Shown: positions 8,338 through 20,273, counted from the stretch's first letter. The stretch is 64,000 nucleotides of DNA from Aldehydirespirator sp965220645 (GCA_965220645.1 OZ244836.1:2294001-2358000), one strand, 5' to 3'. Notes: generated by a model from the sequence alone, not told the origin. Numbers and translations are program-made.

Positions 8338-9444
8338 TCAGGGGCGTTCCGATAGGGGCGGCAGCACGTCGACGGCACGCTGGCGCAGCCAGTGATCGGC
8401 TAGCACCAGCAGGGCCATGGACTCCACCATGGGCACGGCGCGGGGCAGTACGCACGGGTCGTGGCGGCCCCGGGCCGCCAGGGTCGCGGCCTCACCATCG
8501 CGGGTGACGGTTTGCTGCTGTGAGGCGATCGTGGAGGTGGGCTTGAACGCCACCCGCACCACGATGTCCTCCCCGTTGGAAATGCCGCCCTGCACCCCGC
8601 CGGAGCGGTTGGAGGCGGTGCGGATCCCGCCGGCCTCGTCCGGCCTGAACGGATCGTTGTGGGCCAGGCCGGTGAGGCGGGTGCCGCTGAAGCCGCTGCC
8701 GATCTCGAAGCCCTTGGCCGCGGGGAGCGACAGCATGGCGCCCGCCAGAGCCGCTTCGAGCTTGTCGAACACCGGCTCACCGAGACCTGGGGGCACGCCG
8801 CGGCAGACGCATTCGACCACGCCGCCGAGGGAGTCGCCGTCGCGCCGGGCCGCGTCGATGGCCGCGACCATCAGGTCCGCCGCGGCCGGATCCGGGCAGC
8901 GGGTGGGCCCGGCCTCCACGTCGTCGCGCGTGACGGCGGCCGGATCGGTTGCGGCTTCCATGTCGCGCACCGACTGCACCCAGGCCAGCACCTCTACTCC
9001 CGCCGCAGCTTGCAGCAGCTTGCGGGCGATGGCGGCTGCCGCCACGCGCCCCACGGTCTCGCGGGCCGACGCCCGCCCTCCGCCGGTCCAGTCCCGGAAG
9101 CCGTACTTGGCGTCGTAGGTGAAGTCGGCGTGGGACGGCCGGTAGACGTCGCGCAAGTGCTCGTAGGCCTCGGGGCGGGCGTCGGAGTTCCGCACCAGGA
9201 TCGCTATCGGGGTTCCGGTGGTGTAGCCGCCGAAGGTGCCCGACAGGATCTCCGCGGTGTCGGACTCGGCGCGCTGGGTGACGAGCCGGCTCTGGCCCGG
9301 CCGGCGCCGGTCCAGATCGGCCTGAACGTCGGAGACATCGAGGGCCAGCCTGGGCGGGCAGCCGTCGATCACCACACCGACGCCGCCGCCGTGCGACTCG
9401 CCGAAGGTGGTCACCCGGAACAGGGTCCCGAACGTGCTGGCCAT
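8338..9444 (-). CDS. aroC: Chorismate synthase
   Basis: AroC is the last step of the shikimate pathway: 5-enolpyruvylshikimate-3-phosphate to chorismate, with reduced FMN. The 368-residue protein begins MASTFGTLFRVTTFGESHG, the standard N-terminal signature. It has RxGxGRAS-type active-site text (WTGGGRASARETVGRVAAAAI) and the C-terminal SNRSGGVQGGISNGEDIVVRVAFKPTSTI block. Length and all signature blocks are normal. The gene follows mycothione reductase on the same strand with a 36-base gap, so the two may share a transcript. No other shikimate gene is nearby. Confidence 0.96.
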   Translation of the reverse strand: MASTFGTLFRVTTFGESHGGGVGVVIDGCPPRLALDVSDVQADLDRRRPGQSRLVTQRAESDTAEILSGTFGGYTTGTPIAILVRNSDARPEAYEHLRDVYRPSHADFTYDAKYGFRDWTGGGRASARETVGRVAAAAIARKLLQAAAGVEVLAWVQSVRDMEAATDPAAVTRDDVEAGPTRCPDPAAADLMVAAIDAARRDGDSLGGVVECVCRGVPPGLGEPVFDKLEAALAGAMLSLPAAKGFEIGSGFSGTRLTGLAHNDPFRPDEAGGIRTASNRSGGVQGGISNGEDIVVRVAFKPTSTIASQQQTVTRDGEAATLAARGRHDPCVLPRAVPMVESMALLVLADHWLRQRAVDVLPPLSERP

Positions 9445-9480
9445 GCATCCAGCATACGGACCGCCCGGCCGCGGCCCGTT

Positions 9481-10854
9481 CTAGAGCTCTAGGAGGGCTT
9501 GCTCTATTACTTCTGGTAGGGCGGGGTGGATGTAGTACTGGTGGCGGGCCATCTGGTCGACGGTCAGGTCGAAGTGCATTCCCTGGATTAGCTGCTGGAT
9601 GAGAGTGGAGGCCTGCGGGCCGATGATGTGGGCGCCCAGGAGGCGGCGGGTGCCGGTGTGGGCGATCACTTTGACCGCGCTGGAGGTGTCCTCCATGGCC
9701 CAGCCGTAGGCGGCCGAGCTGAAGGGCTGCACGTGGCTGCGGTAGGGGATCGCTTCCTCGCGGCACTCCCGCTCGGTCAGCCCGACGCTGGCCACCTGGG
9801 GATGGCCGAACACGGCGTGGGGCACGAAGCGGTGATCGACGCGAGCCGGGTCTTGGGGATGGGACAGGTTGTGGCGCACCACCCTGGCCTCGTGGTTGGC
9901 GACGTGCTTGAGCTGCACCGGGTTGGTGACGTCGCCCAGCGCCCAGACGCCCTCGGTGCTGGTCCGACGCTGATCGTCGGTGACCACATAGCCGGCGGAG
10001 TCGGTGGCGATGCCTGCGGCGGCCGCCTCCAGCCGGTCGCCGTTGGGTATGCGGCCGGTGGCCACCAGCAGCTCATCTGCTCTCAGCTCGCCCCGGTCGC
10101 CGTCGCCGTGCTGCACGTCCAGCACCACCTCCGCGCCCTCCCGACGGGCGGCCAGAACCTGCGTGTCGAGGCGCACGTCGAAGCGGCGGCGGTAGGCCTC
10201 GGTGAAGCGCTCGCGGATCTCGTCGTCCTCGCGGCGCAGGAAGGTGTCTCCCCGCAGCACGAACGTGACCTGCGAGCCGAAGGCGCCCATGACCGAACCC
10301 AGCTCGGCCGCGATGTAGCCCCCGCCGAGGACCAGTAGCCGCTCCGGGAGAGTGTCGAGACGCATGATGGTGTCGGAGGTGTCGTAGCCGCAGTCAGCCA
10401 GGCCGGGCACGTCGGGTACGGCCGGCCGCGCCCCTGCTGCGACCACGACCCGATCAGCGGTGATCGTCTCGTCTCCCACCGCCACTTCCCGAGGTCCGAC
10501 GAAGCGGGCGCTGCCGGTGTAGACGGTGACGTTGGCCAGACCCTGCCGGTACTCGAGCCCGCTCTCGGCGGTCGGGTCGATCCGGCCGAAGATCCGGTCG
10601 CGCACCGCGGGCCAGTCCACGCCATCGAAGCTGGTATGGACGCCGAGGCGCTCGGAGTCGGCGGCCAGCAAAGCCACCTCGGCCGCGTACACGAACATCT
10701 TGGAGGGGATGCATCCGACGTTGAGGCAGGTACCGCCGAACAGGCCGTGCTCGGCGATGGCTATGTCCCAGTCGTCGTGCTCTGGGCCTATAACCGCGTT
10801 GCCCGAGCCCGCACCGATGATTAGCAGGTCGAAGTGCCGCATCGAGCGCGGCAC
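9481..10854 (-). CDS. mtr: Mycothione reductase
   Basis: The enzyme reduces mycothiol disulfide with NADPH, keeping the actinobacterial redox buffer mycothiol reduced. The 457-residue flavoprotein has the FAD motif LLIIGAGSGN, the redox-active pair C43-C48 in GGTCLNVGCIPSKMFVYAAE, the NADPH motif VLGGGYIAAELGS, and the C-terminal YYIHPALPEV with the base histidine of the partner subunit. This is distinct from lipoamide dehydrogenase in its N-terminus and its mycothione-reductase-like VGCIPSKMFVYAA stretch. The start may be the GTG at 10854 or the ATG at 10842; neither has a clear ribosome-binding site. A long inverted repeat lies just upstream. Confidence 0.92.
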   Translation of the reverse strand: MPRSMRHFDLLIIGAGSGNAVIGPEHDDWDIAIAEHGLFGGTCLNVGCIPSKMFVYAAEVALLAADSERLGVHTSFDGVDWPAVRDRIFGRIDPTAESGLEYRQGLANVTVYTGSARFVGPREVAVGDETITADRVVVAAGARPAVPDVPGLADCGYDTSDTIMRLDTLPERLLVLGGGYIAAELGSVMGAFGSQVTFVLRGDTFLRREDDEIRERFTEAYRRRFDVRLDTQVLAARREGAEVVLDVQHGDGDRGELRADELLVATGRIPNGDRLEAAAAGIATDSAGYVVTDDQRRTSTEGVWALGDVTNPVQLKHVANHEARVVRHNLSHPQDPARVDHRFVPHAVFGHPQVASVGLTERECREEAIPYRSHVQPFSSAAYGWAMEDTSSAVKVIAHTGTRRLLGAHIIGPQASTLIQQLIQGMHFDLTVDQMARHQYYIHPALPEVIEQALLEL

Positions 10855-10878
10855 CCTAACGCCGCCACCAGCCTTCCG

Positions 10879-10925
10879 TTCTTGACGTAGTTGACCGCAT
10901 CAGACCGGCACAACTACATCAAGAA
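10879..10925. repeat. 15-bp-arm inverted repeat between the crotonase gene and mtr
   Basis: The arms are TTCTTGACGTAGTTG (10879-10893) and CAACTACATCAAGAA (10911-10925), with one mismatch and a 17-base spacer that can add a few pairs. The arms are markedly less GC-rich than the surroundings. The element follows the stop of the crotonase gene and precedes mtr, both on the minus strand, so it could be a transcription terminator without a U-tract, an operator for mtr, or the footprint of a small mobile repeat. Confidence 0.6.
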
Positions 10926-10953
10926 TGACGAGGTCCAGGCCAACTCAGCATTC

Positions 10954-11751
10954 TCAGGTGCCAGTGAAGTTGGGCGTCCGCTTCTCGGCGAAGGCCTTCG
11001 GGCCCTCTTTGGCGTCGTTGGAGCGGAACACCGCCTGCCCGTAGTCCCACTCGTGGCGGAGCGCGTCGTCGAGTTCCATGCCGTCGCACTCGTGCAGGGT
11101 TCTGGTGATGGCCGCGGAGGCCAGAGGACCGTTGGCCGCCACCACGTCGGCGATGTCCAGCGCCTTGTCCAGGGCCTGCCCGTCGGGCACCACATGGCCG
11201 ATGAGACCGATCTCGAGGGCTTCGGCCGCGGTGAGGTGCTTGCCGGTGAGCAGGATCTCCGCCGCGTGGGTGTAGGGGATCTGGCGGGGCAGGCGCACCG
11301 CCGAGCCGCCCATCGGGTAGAGCGACCAGCGGACCTCGCTCACCCCGAAGCGAGCCGACTCGCCGGCCACCCTGATCTCCATGGCCTGCAGCAGCTCGGT
11401 GCCGCCCGCGATGGCCACGCCCTCCACCGCGGCCACGATCGGCTTGGTCGGCCGGTAGTGGCGGAACAGGGCCTTGTACACGATGTCGGGGTCCTCGGCC
11501 ATGCGGGCCCTGGTGTCGAGCGGGTCGCTGGCGTCGGCGTCGCCGGCCATGGCTCTCAGGTCCGCGCCTGAGCAGAAGTTGCCTCCCGCCCCGGTCACCA
11601 CGATGCAGCGCACGTCGGGATCGTTGGAGGCCTCCTCGTAGGCGTCGTACATGCGGATGAGCATCGGGCCGGTGATGGCGTTCATGCGCGCCGGCCGGTT
11701 CATGGTGATGACCATCACATGACCGTCGCGTTCGACTAGGGCATCGGGCAT
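10954..11751 (-). CDS. Enoyl-CoA hydratase/isomerase (crotonase) family protein
   Basis: The product has 265 residues with GAGGGAG positioned before the ATG. The crotonase oxyanion-hole segments NFCSGADLRAM and EGVAIAGGTELLQAME are present, and FGVSEVRWSLYPMGGSAVRLPR supplies the second catalytic-loop region. Both glutamate positions used by hydratases appear occupied, so a hydratase is possible, but crotonase members catalyse many reactions and the natural acyl-CoA is unknown. The gene begins 42 bases after the gcvP stop on the same strand. It carries no signal or membrane segment and should act in the cytoplasm in fatty-acid or related acyl-CoA breakdown. Confidence 0.9.
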   Translation of the reverse strand: MPDALVERDGHVMVITMNRPARMNAITGPMLIRMYDAYEEASNDPDVRCIVVTGAGGNFCSGADLRAMAGDADASDPLDTRARMAEDPDIVYKALFRHYRPTKPIVAAVEGVAIAGGTELLQAMEIRVAGESARFGVSEVRWSLYPMGGSAVRLPRQIPYTHAAEILLTGKHLTAAEALEIGLIGHVVPDGQALDKALDIADVVAANGPLASAAITRTLHECDGMELDDALRHEWDYGQAVFRSNDAKEGPKAFAEKRTPNFTGT

Positions 11752-11793
11752 GGCCGGCTCCCTCGGTGTTGGCCCGGCCGGTGGCTGGGCGGG

Positions 11794-14691
<2,898 letters not shown>

Positions 14692-14740
14692 CGATACGCA
14701 AATCTACCCGGCGGACTCATCCAGCCCTATCCGGGGAGGG

Positions 14741-15883
14741 TTAGGCGAAGAGGTCGCCCCGGTCGGTCAGGCCCAGCTTTCCGAACGGGCCGAAGAAGCC
14801 GTGCTCATACAAGCCGTAGCCCTCCTGGGGGCCGCGGACCGGATCCGCATAGGTGAAGCGGGCCACGGAGTCCACCACGCCGTACTGGCCCAGCCCCCGG
14901 ATCTCGCTCACCTTGTAGGACAGGGCCTGCTCGACAAGCTCCTCGCCCTGCCACATGCCGTGGCGCCAGTCAGGCTCGATTCCGTAGCCCGCGCCGATGG
15001 AGATGAAGTTGGTGGCCAGCGGCTCGACATGGACCGTGATGGGTCCGCCGGGGGCTTCGGGGAACGTGATGTGCGACCCGGCTAGGAGGCGGGTGCCGCT
15101 AATGGTGTCGTGGGCCCACTCGGGTCGCCCCAGGATGTCGCGTGGCCGGTCGGGGTCGGTCCACACTCGCATGCCGGTCTGCATGGTCCGGTTGCCGTCG
15201 GGCTCCTCGTGGCACAGGTAGATGACCCAGTGGTCGCCGTAGTCGGCCGGCATGTAGTTCCACATGCCGGCCAGCGTCGAGATGGTCTGGCGGATGCCGT
15301 CGGGCTGCTTCTCGCCCACGGGGCGCACGCCCCATGAGCGGTCGCGGGCCCCGCCGCAGCGGTCCGGGGTGACGGCGATGTCGGTCCCGTCCACCGAGAG
15401 CGTGCCCTCCCAGCGGCCGAGCTGGGCGAAGCGCTGCGTGTTGAACGCGAGGGCGCCCCTGGCCCGCAGATACTGGCGGGGCTCCTCGAACGGGTCGATG
15501 GGGGAGGTCCAGGTCACGTCCATGCCGAGCTGCGAGTCGGAGGGCCGCCCCGACTCCACGATCACCCGCAGCTTGCGCAACGGCTCGATCACCTCGACAC
15601 GAATCGGCCCGACCGAGATGTCGGACCGGTCGGTGAGGGGCTTGCTGGCCCGTACCACGAGGTGGTCGTCGCCGCGGGTGACCGCGCAGTAGGCGTCGGT
15701 CGTGCCCAGGTTGGGGTACTGGCCAAGGCCGAAGATGGCGAAGTACTCACCGCTCGACGGGTGCAGGTTGAAGTAGTAACGGTCGTAGAAGTTGCGGTCC
15801 GAGGTGGCCGGATGGCGCACGTACTCGGAGGTCTGATGGACCGGGAAGTCGTCCCAGGCCGAGATCGATCGATACGAGTTCAT
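14741..15883 (-). CDS. Conserved protein of unknown function, lipocalin/CrtC-like
   Basis: I do not recognise a characterised relative. The 380-residue protein has no signal peptide or membrane segment and is rich in predicted beta structure: SGEYFAIFGLGQYPN, a central DRSWGVRPVG and RHGMWQGEELVEQ stand out. Proteins with this look occur widely in mycobacteria and related actinobacteria, often near steroid or acyl-CoA genes, and are annotated only as domains of unknown function; the central DRSWG is a repeated theme in them. It lies on the minus strand upstream of gcvP with 49 bases between. A TAGCGT hexamer eight bases before the ATG could be its -10. Confidence 0.6.
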   Translation of the reverse strand: MNSYRSISAWDDFPVHQTSEYVRHPATSDRNFYDRYYFNLHPSSGEYFAIFGLGQYPNLGTTDAYCAVTRGDDHLVVRASKPLTDRSDISVGPIRVEVIEPLRKLRVIVESGRPSDSQLGMDVTWTSPIDPFEEPRQYLRARGALAFNTQRFAQLGRWEGTLSVDGTDIAVTPDRCGGARDRSWGVRPVGEKQPDGIRQTISTLAGMWNYMPADYGDHWVIYLCHEEPDGNRTMQTGMRVWTDPDRPRDILGRPEWAHDTISGTRLLAGSHITFPEAPGGPITVHVEPLATNFISIGAGYGIEPDWRHGMWQGEELVEQALSYKVSEIRGLGQYGVVDSVARFTYADPVRGPQEGYGLYEHGFFGPFGKLGLTDRGDLFA

Positions 15884-15938
15884 GGCCGGCCACGCTATCG
15901 GCGCGCCGTGCCGGCCGATTGCCGTGCGAGCCGCGGGC

Positions 15939-18200
15939 CTAACCGCCGTCGCTCTGCGTCACCACTACGCCGGCCGGGCCTGACACGATCCGCCTCAGGC
16001 CCCAGCAGACCACGGTGCCGTCGGGCCGCAGCCCGCACGAGAGATCGACCCCGGCCGACACGGCCTCGAAGGTGCCCTCGGGCGCGTCGGCCTGCCCGTC
16101 GTGATTGCCTCCCCAGCAGACGATGGTTCCCTCGGGCCGCAGCCCGCACGAGTGACCGTGACCGGCCGACACGGCCACGAAGGCGCCCTCGGGCGGATCA
16201 GCCTGCCCGAGGTAGTTGCCTCCCCAGCAGACGATGCTTCCGTCGGCCCGAAGCCCGCACACGTGTATGTAGCCGGAGGACACGGCTTCAAAGGCGCCCT
16301 CGGGCGGGTCAGCCTGCCCGTGGGTGTTGTTACCCGAGCATTCGACGGTCCCGTCCACCCTTAGCCCGCACAAGGAAATGCCACCGGCGCTGATCTCACT
16401 CAGGAACGTCCGTGCAGGACCCGCGATGCTGTGCGAGTACTCGCCCCAGCACTCGACCGCGGTGTCGGGACGCAACCCGCACGTGAAGTTCCAGCCTGTG
16501 GTGACGGCAATGAACTCTCCGAGCGGGGGCACGGTCTCACCCCTGAAGTCCTGGCCCCAGCAGGCAACGGTTCCGTCGGCGGCCCGCACCGCGCACCCGT
16601 GCCGGTACCCGACCTCGAACGAGCTGAATTCTCCCGTCACGACTTCGGTCTGCCCGTATGCGTTGCTGCCCCAACAAGAGAGGGTGCCGTCCGCCTGAAG
16701 CCCGCATGCAAAGTCCGGACCCGCATCCACCGACGTGAACCGGGTGCGGGGAGGATCGGCCCGGCCCAAAGGAACATCGCCCCAACAGACCACGATGCCG
16801 TTAGGCCTCACCCCGCACGAGTGCTGGCCACCCGCCGACACCGCAGTGAACCGGCCTGGGGGTGCTTGGGCCTGCCCTAGGTAGTCCGCACCCCAGCAGG
16901 CGATCGTCTCATCGAACAGCCGCAGCCCGCACGTATGCCATCCGCCGGCTGACACCGCCCTGAACTCGCCCCTCGGCGCCGTTGCCTGATCGAATTGGCG
17001 GTTTGGCGCGTCTTCGGCGCCCCAGCACGTGACGAAGCCTCTGACGCGCAGCCCGCACGCGTGCCACGTGCCGGCCGATACCGACTTGAACCTCGCATCG
17101 GGCGGGTTGGTCTGGCCGTAGGTGTTGTCGCCCCAGCAGACCACCGCACCCTCGACCGTCAGTCCACACGAGTAGGCGCCACTGGCGGCGACTGCTTGGA
17201 ACTCACCCTCGGGAACGTCGATCTGTCCCTTCTCATTGTCGCCCCAGCAAGCAATACTCCCGTCCGTGCGGAGAGCACACGCATGGCTTCCTCCGGCTTC
17301 CAGCGCCACGAACTGCCCCTCGGGTACATGGAGCTGACCATCGCTATTCCGGCCCCAGCACGCGACGGTCCTGTCGATTCGCAGACCGCAGGAATGCCGG
17401 CTACCCGCAGTCACGTCCAGGAACTGTCCCGCCCGCGCCTCGGCTTCACCCGCGCTGTTGTGGCCCCAGCACGCCACCGATCCATCGGCCCGAACCGCGC
17501 AGGTGTGCCCGGATCCGGCATCCAGGACACGGACCCTCACCGACGCGGGCAACTCGACAAGGCCGAGCGCTCGTGCCAGGAACGAGGCCATCTGGGCTCG
17601 GGTGACCTCCCCCTCCGGGCAGTAGTGCAGCCCATCGCCGGTACAGCCCACTGTGATGCCCGCGCCGGCCAGCGTGTCGATGCTCGCGGCGTGGAAGTTG
17701 CCGCGAGTGTCGATGAAGTCCGCTGGCCAGGCTGTGCCGAGGTCGAAGGCCCTCACCAAGAGCGTTGCCGTCTCGGCTCGGGTGACAGGGGCGTGAGGAC
17801 AGTAGTGGTCCGGCTCGGCAGCACAGCCCTCCGTCACTCCCAACTCGAGCAACCGCTCCACGAAGCGATCCCACCAGGCGTCGCGGTGCACGTCCAAGAA
17901 GCTCGATGTGTCGAGCTCGCCGGGATCGGTGCTGTCAAGGACTCGCACCAGCCACACCGCCATCTCCCAGCGCTTGAGCGGATCGTCGGGGCAGATCAGC
18001 CCCTCGCCGCACTCGACGCCGGCCAGCACACCCCGCTCCGCCAGCGCGTCCAGCGCCGGCTCGTGCACACTGCCGTCATCGTCGCTGAAGTAGCCCGCGC
18101 CCTCAGACTGCGCCTCCACCGGAACAGAGGCGCTCAGCACCGCCCCTAGGACGGCCGACGCCACCGCAGCCCCCAACAGCACGCGACGGGAGAGGAGCAT
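15939..18200 (-). CDS. Secreted protein with SLH-like region and 14 RCC1-type repeats
   Basis: The ATG at 18200 begins MLLSRRVLLGAAVASAV, a Tat-like signal peptide with a probable cleavage after VEA (residue 30); a GTG two codons upstream is an alternative. Three SLH-like segments (about 36-210) with text such as FLDVHRDAWWDRFVERL and CPHAPVTRAETATLLVRA follow. The rest, about 225-750, is 14 repeats of roughly 37 residues, each with a CGLR...G...CWG core, as in RCC1 beta-propellers; 14 would fit two seven-bladed propellers. Two cysteines per repeat suggest disulfides outside the cell. The one exception, ECSGNN, has serine for tryptophan. The likely place is the cell surface. Ligand and function are unknown. 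Confidence 0.8.
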   Translation of the reverse strand: MLLSRRVLLGAAVASAVLGAVLSASVPVEAQSEGAGYFSDDDGSVHEPALDALAERGVLAGVECGEGLICPDDPLKRWEMAVWLVRVLDSTDPGELDTSSFLDVHRDAWWDRFVERLLELGVTEGCAAEPDHYCPHAPVTRAETATLLVRAFDLGTAWPADFIDTRGNFHAASIDTLAGAGITVGCTGDGLHYCPEGEVTRAQMASFLARALGLVELPASVRVRVLDAGSGHTCAVRADGSVACWGHNSAGEAEARAGQFLDVTAGSRHSCGLRIDRTVACWGRNSDGQLHVPEGQFVALEAGGSHACALRTDGSIACWGDNEKGQIDVPEGEFQAVAASGAYSCGLTVEGAVVCWGDNTYGQTNPPDARFKSVSAGTWHACGLRVRGFVTCWGAEDAPNRQFDQATAPRGEFRAVSAGGWHTCGLRLFDETIACWGADYLGQAQAPPGRFTAVSAGGQHSCGVRPNGIVVCWGDVPLGRADPPRTRFTSVDAGPDFACGLQADGTLSCWGSNAYGQTEVVTGEFSSFEVGYRHGCAVRAADGTVACWGQDFRGETVPPLGEFIAVTTGWNFTCGLRPDTAVECWGEYSHSIAGPARTFLSEISAGGISLCGLRVDGTVECSGNNTHGQADPPEGAFEAVSSGYIHVCGLRADGSIVCWGGNYLGQADPPEGAFVAVSAGHGHSCGLRPEGTIVCWGGNHDGQADAPEGTFEAVSAGVDLSCGLRPDGTVVCWGLRRIVSGPAGVVVTQSDGG

Positions 18201-18448
18201 TCTCACTGTCTTCTTGGACGTACGCAGATGGCCGCTGGTTCCATGAAGTTCGATTCCCGTCAACCCGACGAAGCGAGTTGCACCGTCACCGTAGAAGTGA
18301 TGGTATTCACCACTATCCATCGCCGCTTCGCGTGTCACGCACTGCGCGTGTTGCCCGCAGCATTCGTAACCAACGGTAGCCACTCCGCCCAGTGCGATTT
18401 CGGTCCATGTGGCCGACCGCGTGGGTCGTGCCAGTACCATCGCCGGCC

Positions 18449-18925
18449 ATGGGCAAGACCCGGGTGCCCGCAGTAGAGGGATTGTTCACCGTCGATGACG
18501 ACGGGCCGCGGCTTATCGGCGGGCGGGTTCCCGGTACCGAGTCGTACTTCTTCCCGAAGCACCTCGGCGGGGCCGACCCCCGGGTCGGGCCGGTCGAGCT
18601 GGAGGAGGTTCTGCTGAGCCGCCGGGGCCGGGTGTGGTCCTACACCACCAGCCACTACCCGCCGCCGCCGCCGTTCGTGGTGACCTCCGAGCCGTATGAG
18701 CCCATCACCATCGCGGCGGTGGAACTGGAGGGCGAGAAGATGGTGGTCCTGGGCCAGTGCACCGCCGGCGTCAGCCCCGACGACCTCGAAGTCGGCATGG
18801 AGATGGAGCTGACCGTCGACACGCTCTACCAGGACGACGACCGCGACTACCTGGTCTGGAAGTGGCACCCCGTGGCCACCGGATCGGAGGACCCAGAGGC
18901 CGAGCGGGAAGGCAGCTGTTCATGA
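18449..18925 (+). CDS. DUF35-type OB-fold protein, zinc ribbon degenerate
   Basis: The product has 158 residues from the ATG at 18449; the open frame upstream lacks support. The middle and end (GRVWSYTTSHY, EPITIAAVELEGEKMVVLGQC, VGMEMELTVDTLY, YLVWKWHPV) match the OB-fold of acyl-CoA-associated DUF35 proteins that partner with thiolase-like enzymes. In relatives the N-terminal part carries CxxC pairs of a zinc ribbon around the YFFPK segment. Here IGGRVPGTESYFFPKHLGG has no cysteines, so the metal site is lost. The thiolase-like gene follows 79 bases later on the same strand, matching the usual pairing. Confidence 0.8.
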   Translation: MGKTRVPAVEGLFTVDDDGPRLIGGRVPGTESYFFPKHLGGADPRVGPVELEEVLLSRRGRVWSYTTSHYPPPPPFVVTSEPYEPITIAAVELEGEKMVVLGQCTAGVSPDDLEVGMEMELTVDTLYQDDDRDYLVWKWHPVATGSEDPEAEREGSCS

Positions 18926-18954
18926 GGATCTTCGCGAAACGCCGAGCGAGGCCG

Positions 18955-18994
18955 TGGCCCGAGCGGCCCGTGAGCGCAGCGAACAAGAGCGGGA
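18955..18994 (+). repeat. 40-bp dispersed repeat, copy upstream of the thiolase gene
   Basis: The sequence begins TGGCCCGAGCGGCCCGTGAG and ends in GAACAAGAGCGGGA. It differs by one base from the copy at 52551-52590 and is closely similar to the one at 52598-52637. All copies lie a few bases to some tens of bases upstream of a start codon. It reads through without stops in one frame but precedes the chosen thiolase start. Confidence 0.7.
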
Positions 18995-19004
18995 AGCACT
19001 AGGC

Positions 19005-20192
19005 ATGGACGAGATCGCCGTCCTCGGGGTCGGGATGCACCCCTGGGGAAAGTGGGGCCGCAACTTCACCGAGTACGGGGTGGCCGCGGCCCGCGACGCC
19101 CTGGCCGACGCCCGTGCCGACTACGCCGACGTCGGCTTCGTGTCGGGCGCGGTCACGGTGCGCTGCGGCTATCCGGGCTACGTGGCCGGCTCCACCTTCG
19201 CCCGCGCTCTCGGGTTCACCGGCGCCCAGCTGGCCAGCAGCTACTCGGCCTGCGCCTCGGGAGCGACCGCGCTTCAGGTGGCCCGGGGCCAGATCCTGTC
19301 GGGCACCTGCGATGTGGCGCTGGTGGTGGGGGCCGACACCACCCCCAAGGGCTTCCTCGCCCCCAACGCCGGCGACCGGCCCGACGACATCGACTGGTTG
19401 CGATTCCACCTCGTCGGCGCCACCAACCCCGTCTACTTCGGGCTCCACGCCCGGCGCCGGATGGACCTCCACGGGGCCACCACCGACGACTTCGCCATGG
19501 TCAAGGTCAAGAACTCCCGCCACGGCGCCCAGAACCCGAACGCCCGCTTCACCAAGGAGTACGGCCTCGACGACGTCCGCAACTCGCCGGTGGTTTCAGA
19601 CCCGCTGCGACTGCTCGACATCTGCGCCACCTCCGACGGGGGAGCGGCGCTGGTGGTGTCCTCCATGGAGTGGGCCCGCGCCCACGGCCACCGCAGCCCG
19701 GTGCGGGTGGCGGGCATCTCCACGGTGTCGCCCACCTACCCCGACCCGGTGATCGACCTCCCGTATCTGGCCGCCGACTCGCTGGCGAGCTCTCCCGAGG
19801 CGCCGGTGGGGTTCAAGGAGTCGATCGGCGCCCGGGCCTACGCCGAGGCCGGGCTGGGTCCCGACGATGTGGACGTGGCCGAGGTGTACGACCTGTCATC
19901 GGCCATGGAGCTCGACTGGTACGAGCAGCTCGGGTTCTGCGCGCCCGGCGAGGCCGAACGGCTGCTGCGAGACGGCGATACTGCCGTCGGCGGGCGCCTA
20001 CCGGTCAACCCCAGCGGCGGGCTGGGCGCCTTCGGCGAGGCCGTCCCGGCCCAGGCCATAGCCCAGGTCTGCGAGCTCGTGTGGCAACTCCGCAGCGAAG
20101 CCGGCGACCGCCAAGTGGAGGGAGCCAAGGTCGGCATCACCGTCAACCAGGGCCTGTTCGGCCACGGCTCGTCGGTGATCGTCCGCTGCTGA
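19005..20192 (+). CDS. Thiolase-superfamily lipid-transfer protein-like enzyme
   Basis: This 395-residue protein starts at the ATG at 19005 (MDEIAVLGVGMHPWG), the family's usual beginning. The thiolase-fold cysteine is in SSYSACASGATALQVA, and the C-terminal blocks NPSGGLGAFGEAVPAQAIAQ and NQGLFGHGSSVIV are those of SCP-X/lipid-transfer thiolases. Such proteins pair with DUF35 partners in retro-aldol or thiolytic steps of steroid and aromatic acyl-CoA breakdown, for example Ltp2 with ChsH2. The pair here fits that plan, but the substrate cannot be told from sequence. A 40-bp dispersed repeat lies just upstream and may contribute the leader. Confidence 0.88.
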   Translation: MDEIAVLGVGMHPWGKWGRNFTEYGVAAARDALADARADYADVGFVSGAVTVRCGYPGYVAGSTFARALGFTGAQLASSYSACASGATALQVARGQILSGTCDVALVVGADTTPKGFLAPNAGDRPDDIDWLRFHLVGATNPVYFGLHARRRMDLHGATTDDFAMVKVKNSRHGAQNPNARFTKEYGLDDVRNSPVVSDPLRLLDICATSDGGAALVVSSMEWARAHGHRSPVRVAGISTVSPTYPDPVIDLPYLAADSLASSPEAPVGFKESIGARAYAEAGLGPDDVDVAEVYDLSSAMELDWYEQLGFCAPGEAERLLRDGDTAVGGRLPVNPSGGLGAFGEAVPAQAIAQVCELVWQLRSEAGDRQVEGAKVGITVNQGLFGHGSSVIVRC

Positions 20193-20273
20193 CTCCGGGG
20201 GCCCGGCCCCTACGGACCCAGCCTCGCCAGCGTCGATCCCGCGAGTATCCGCTAAACGCGACCAGACCCGCCC

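Noticed and set aside
20193..20230. GC-rich stretch after the thiolase gene as a terminator
   Set aside because: Only four consecutive pairs can form around the CCCGG centre and no T-tract follows.
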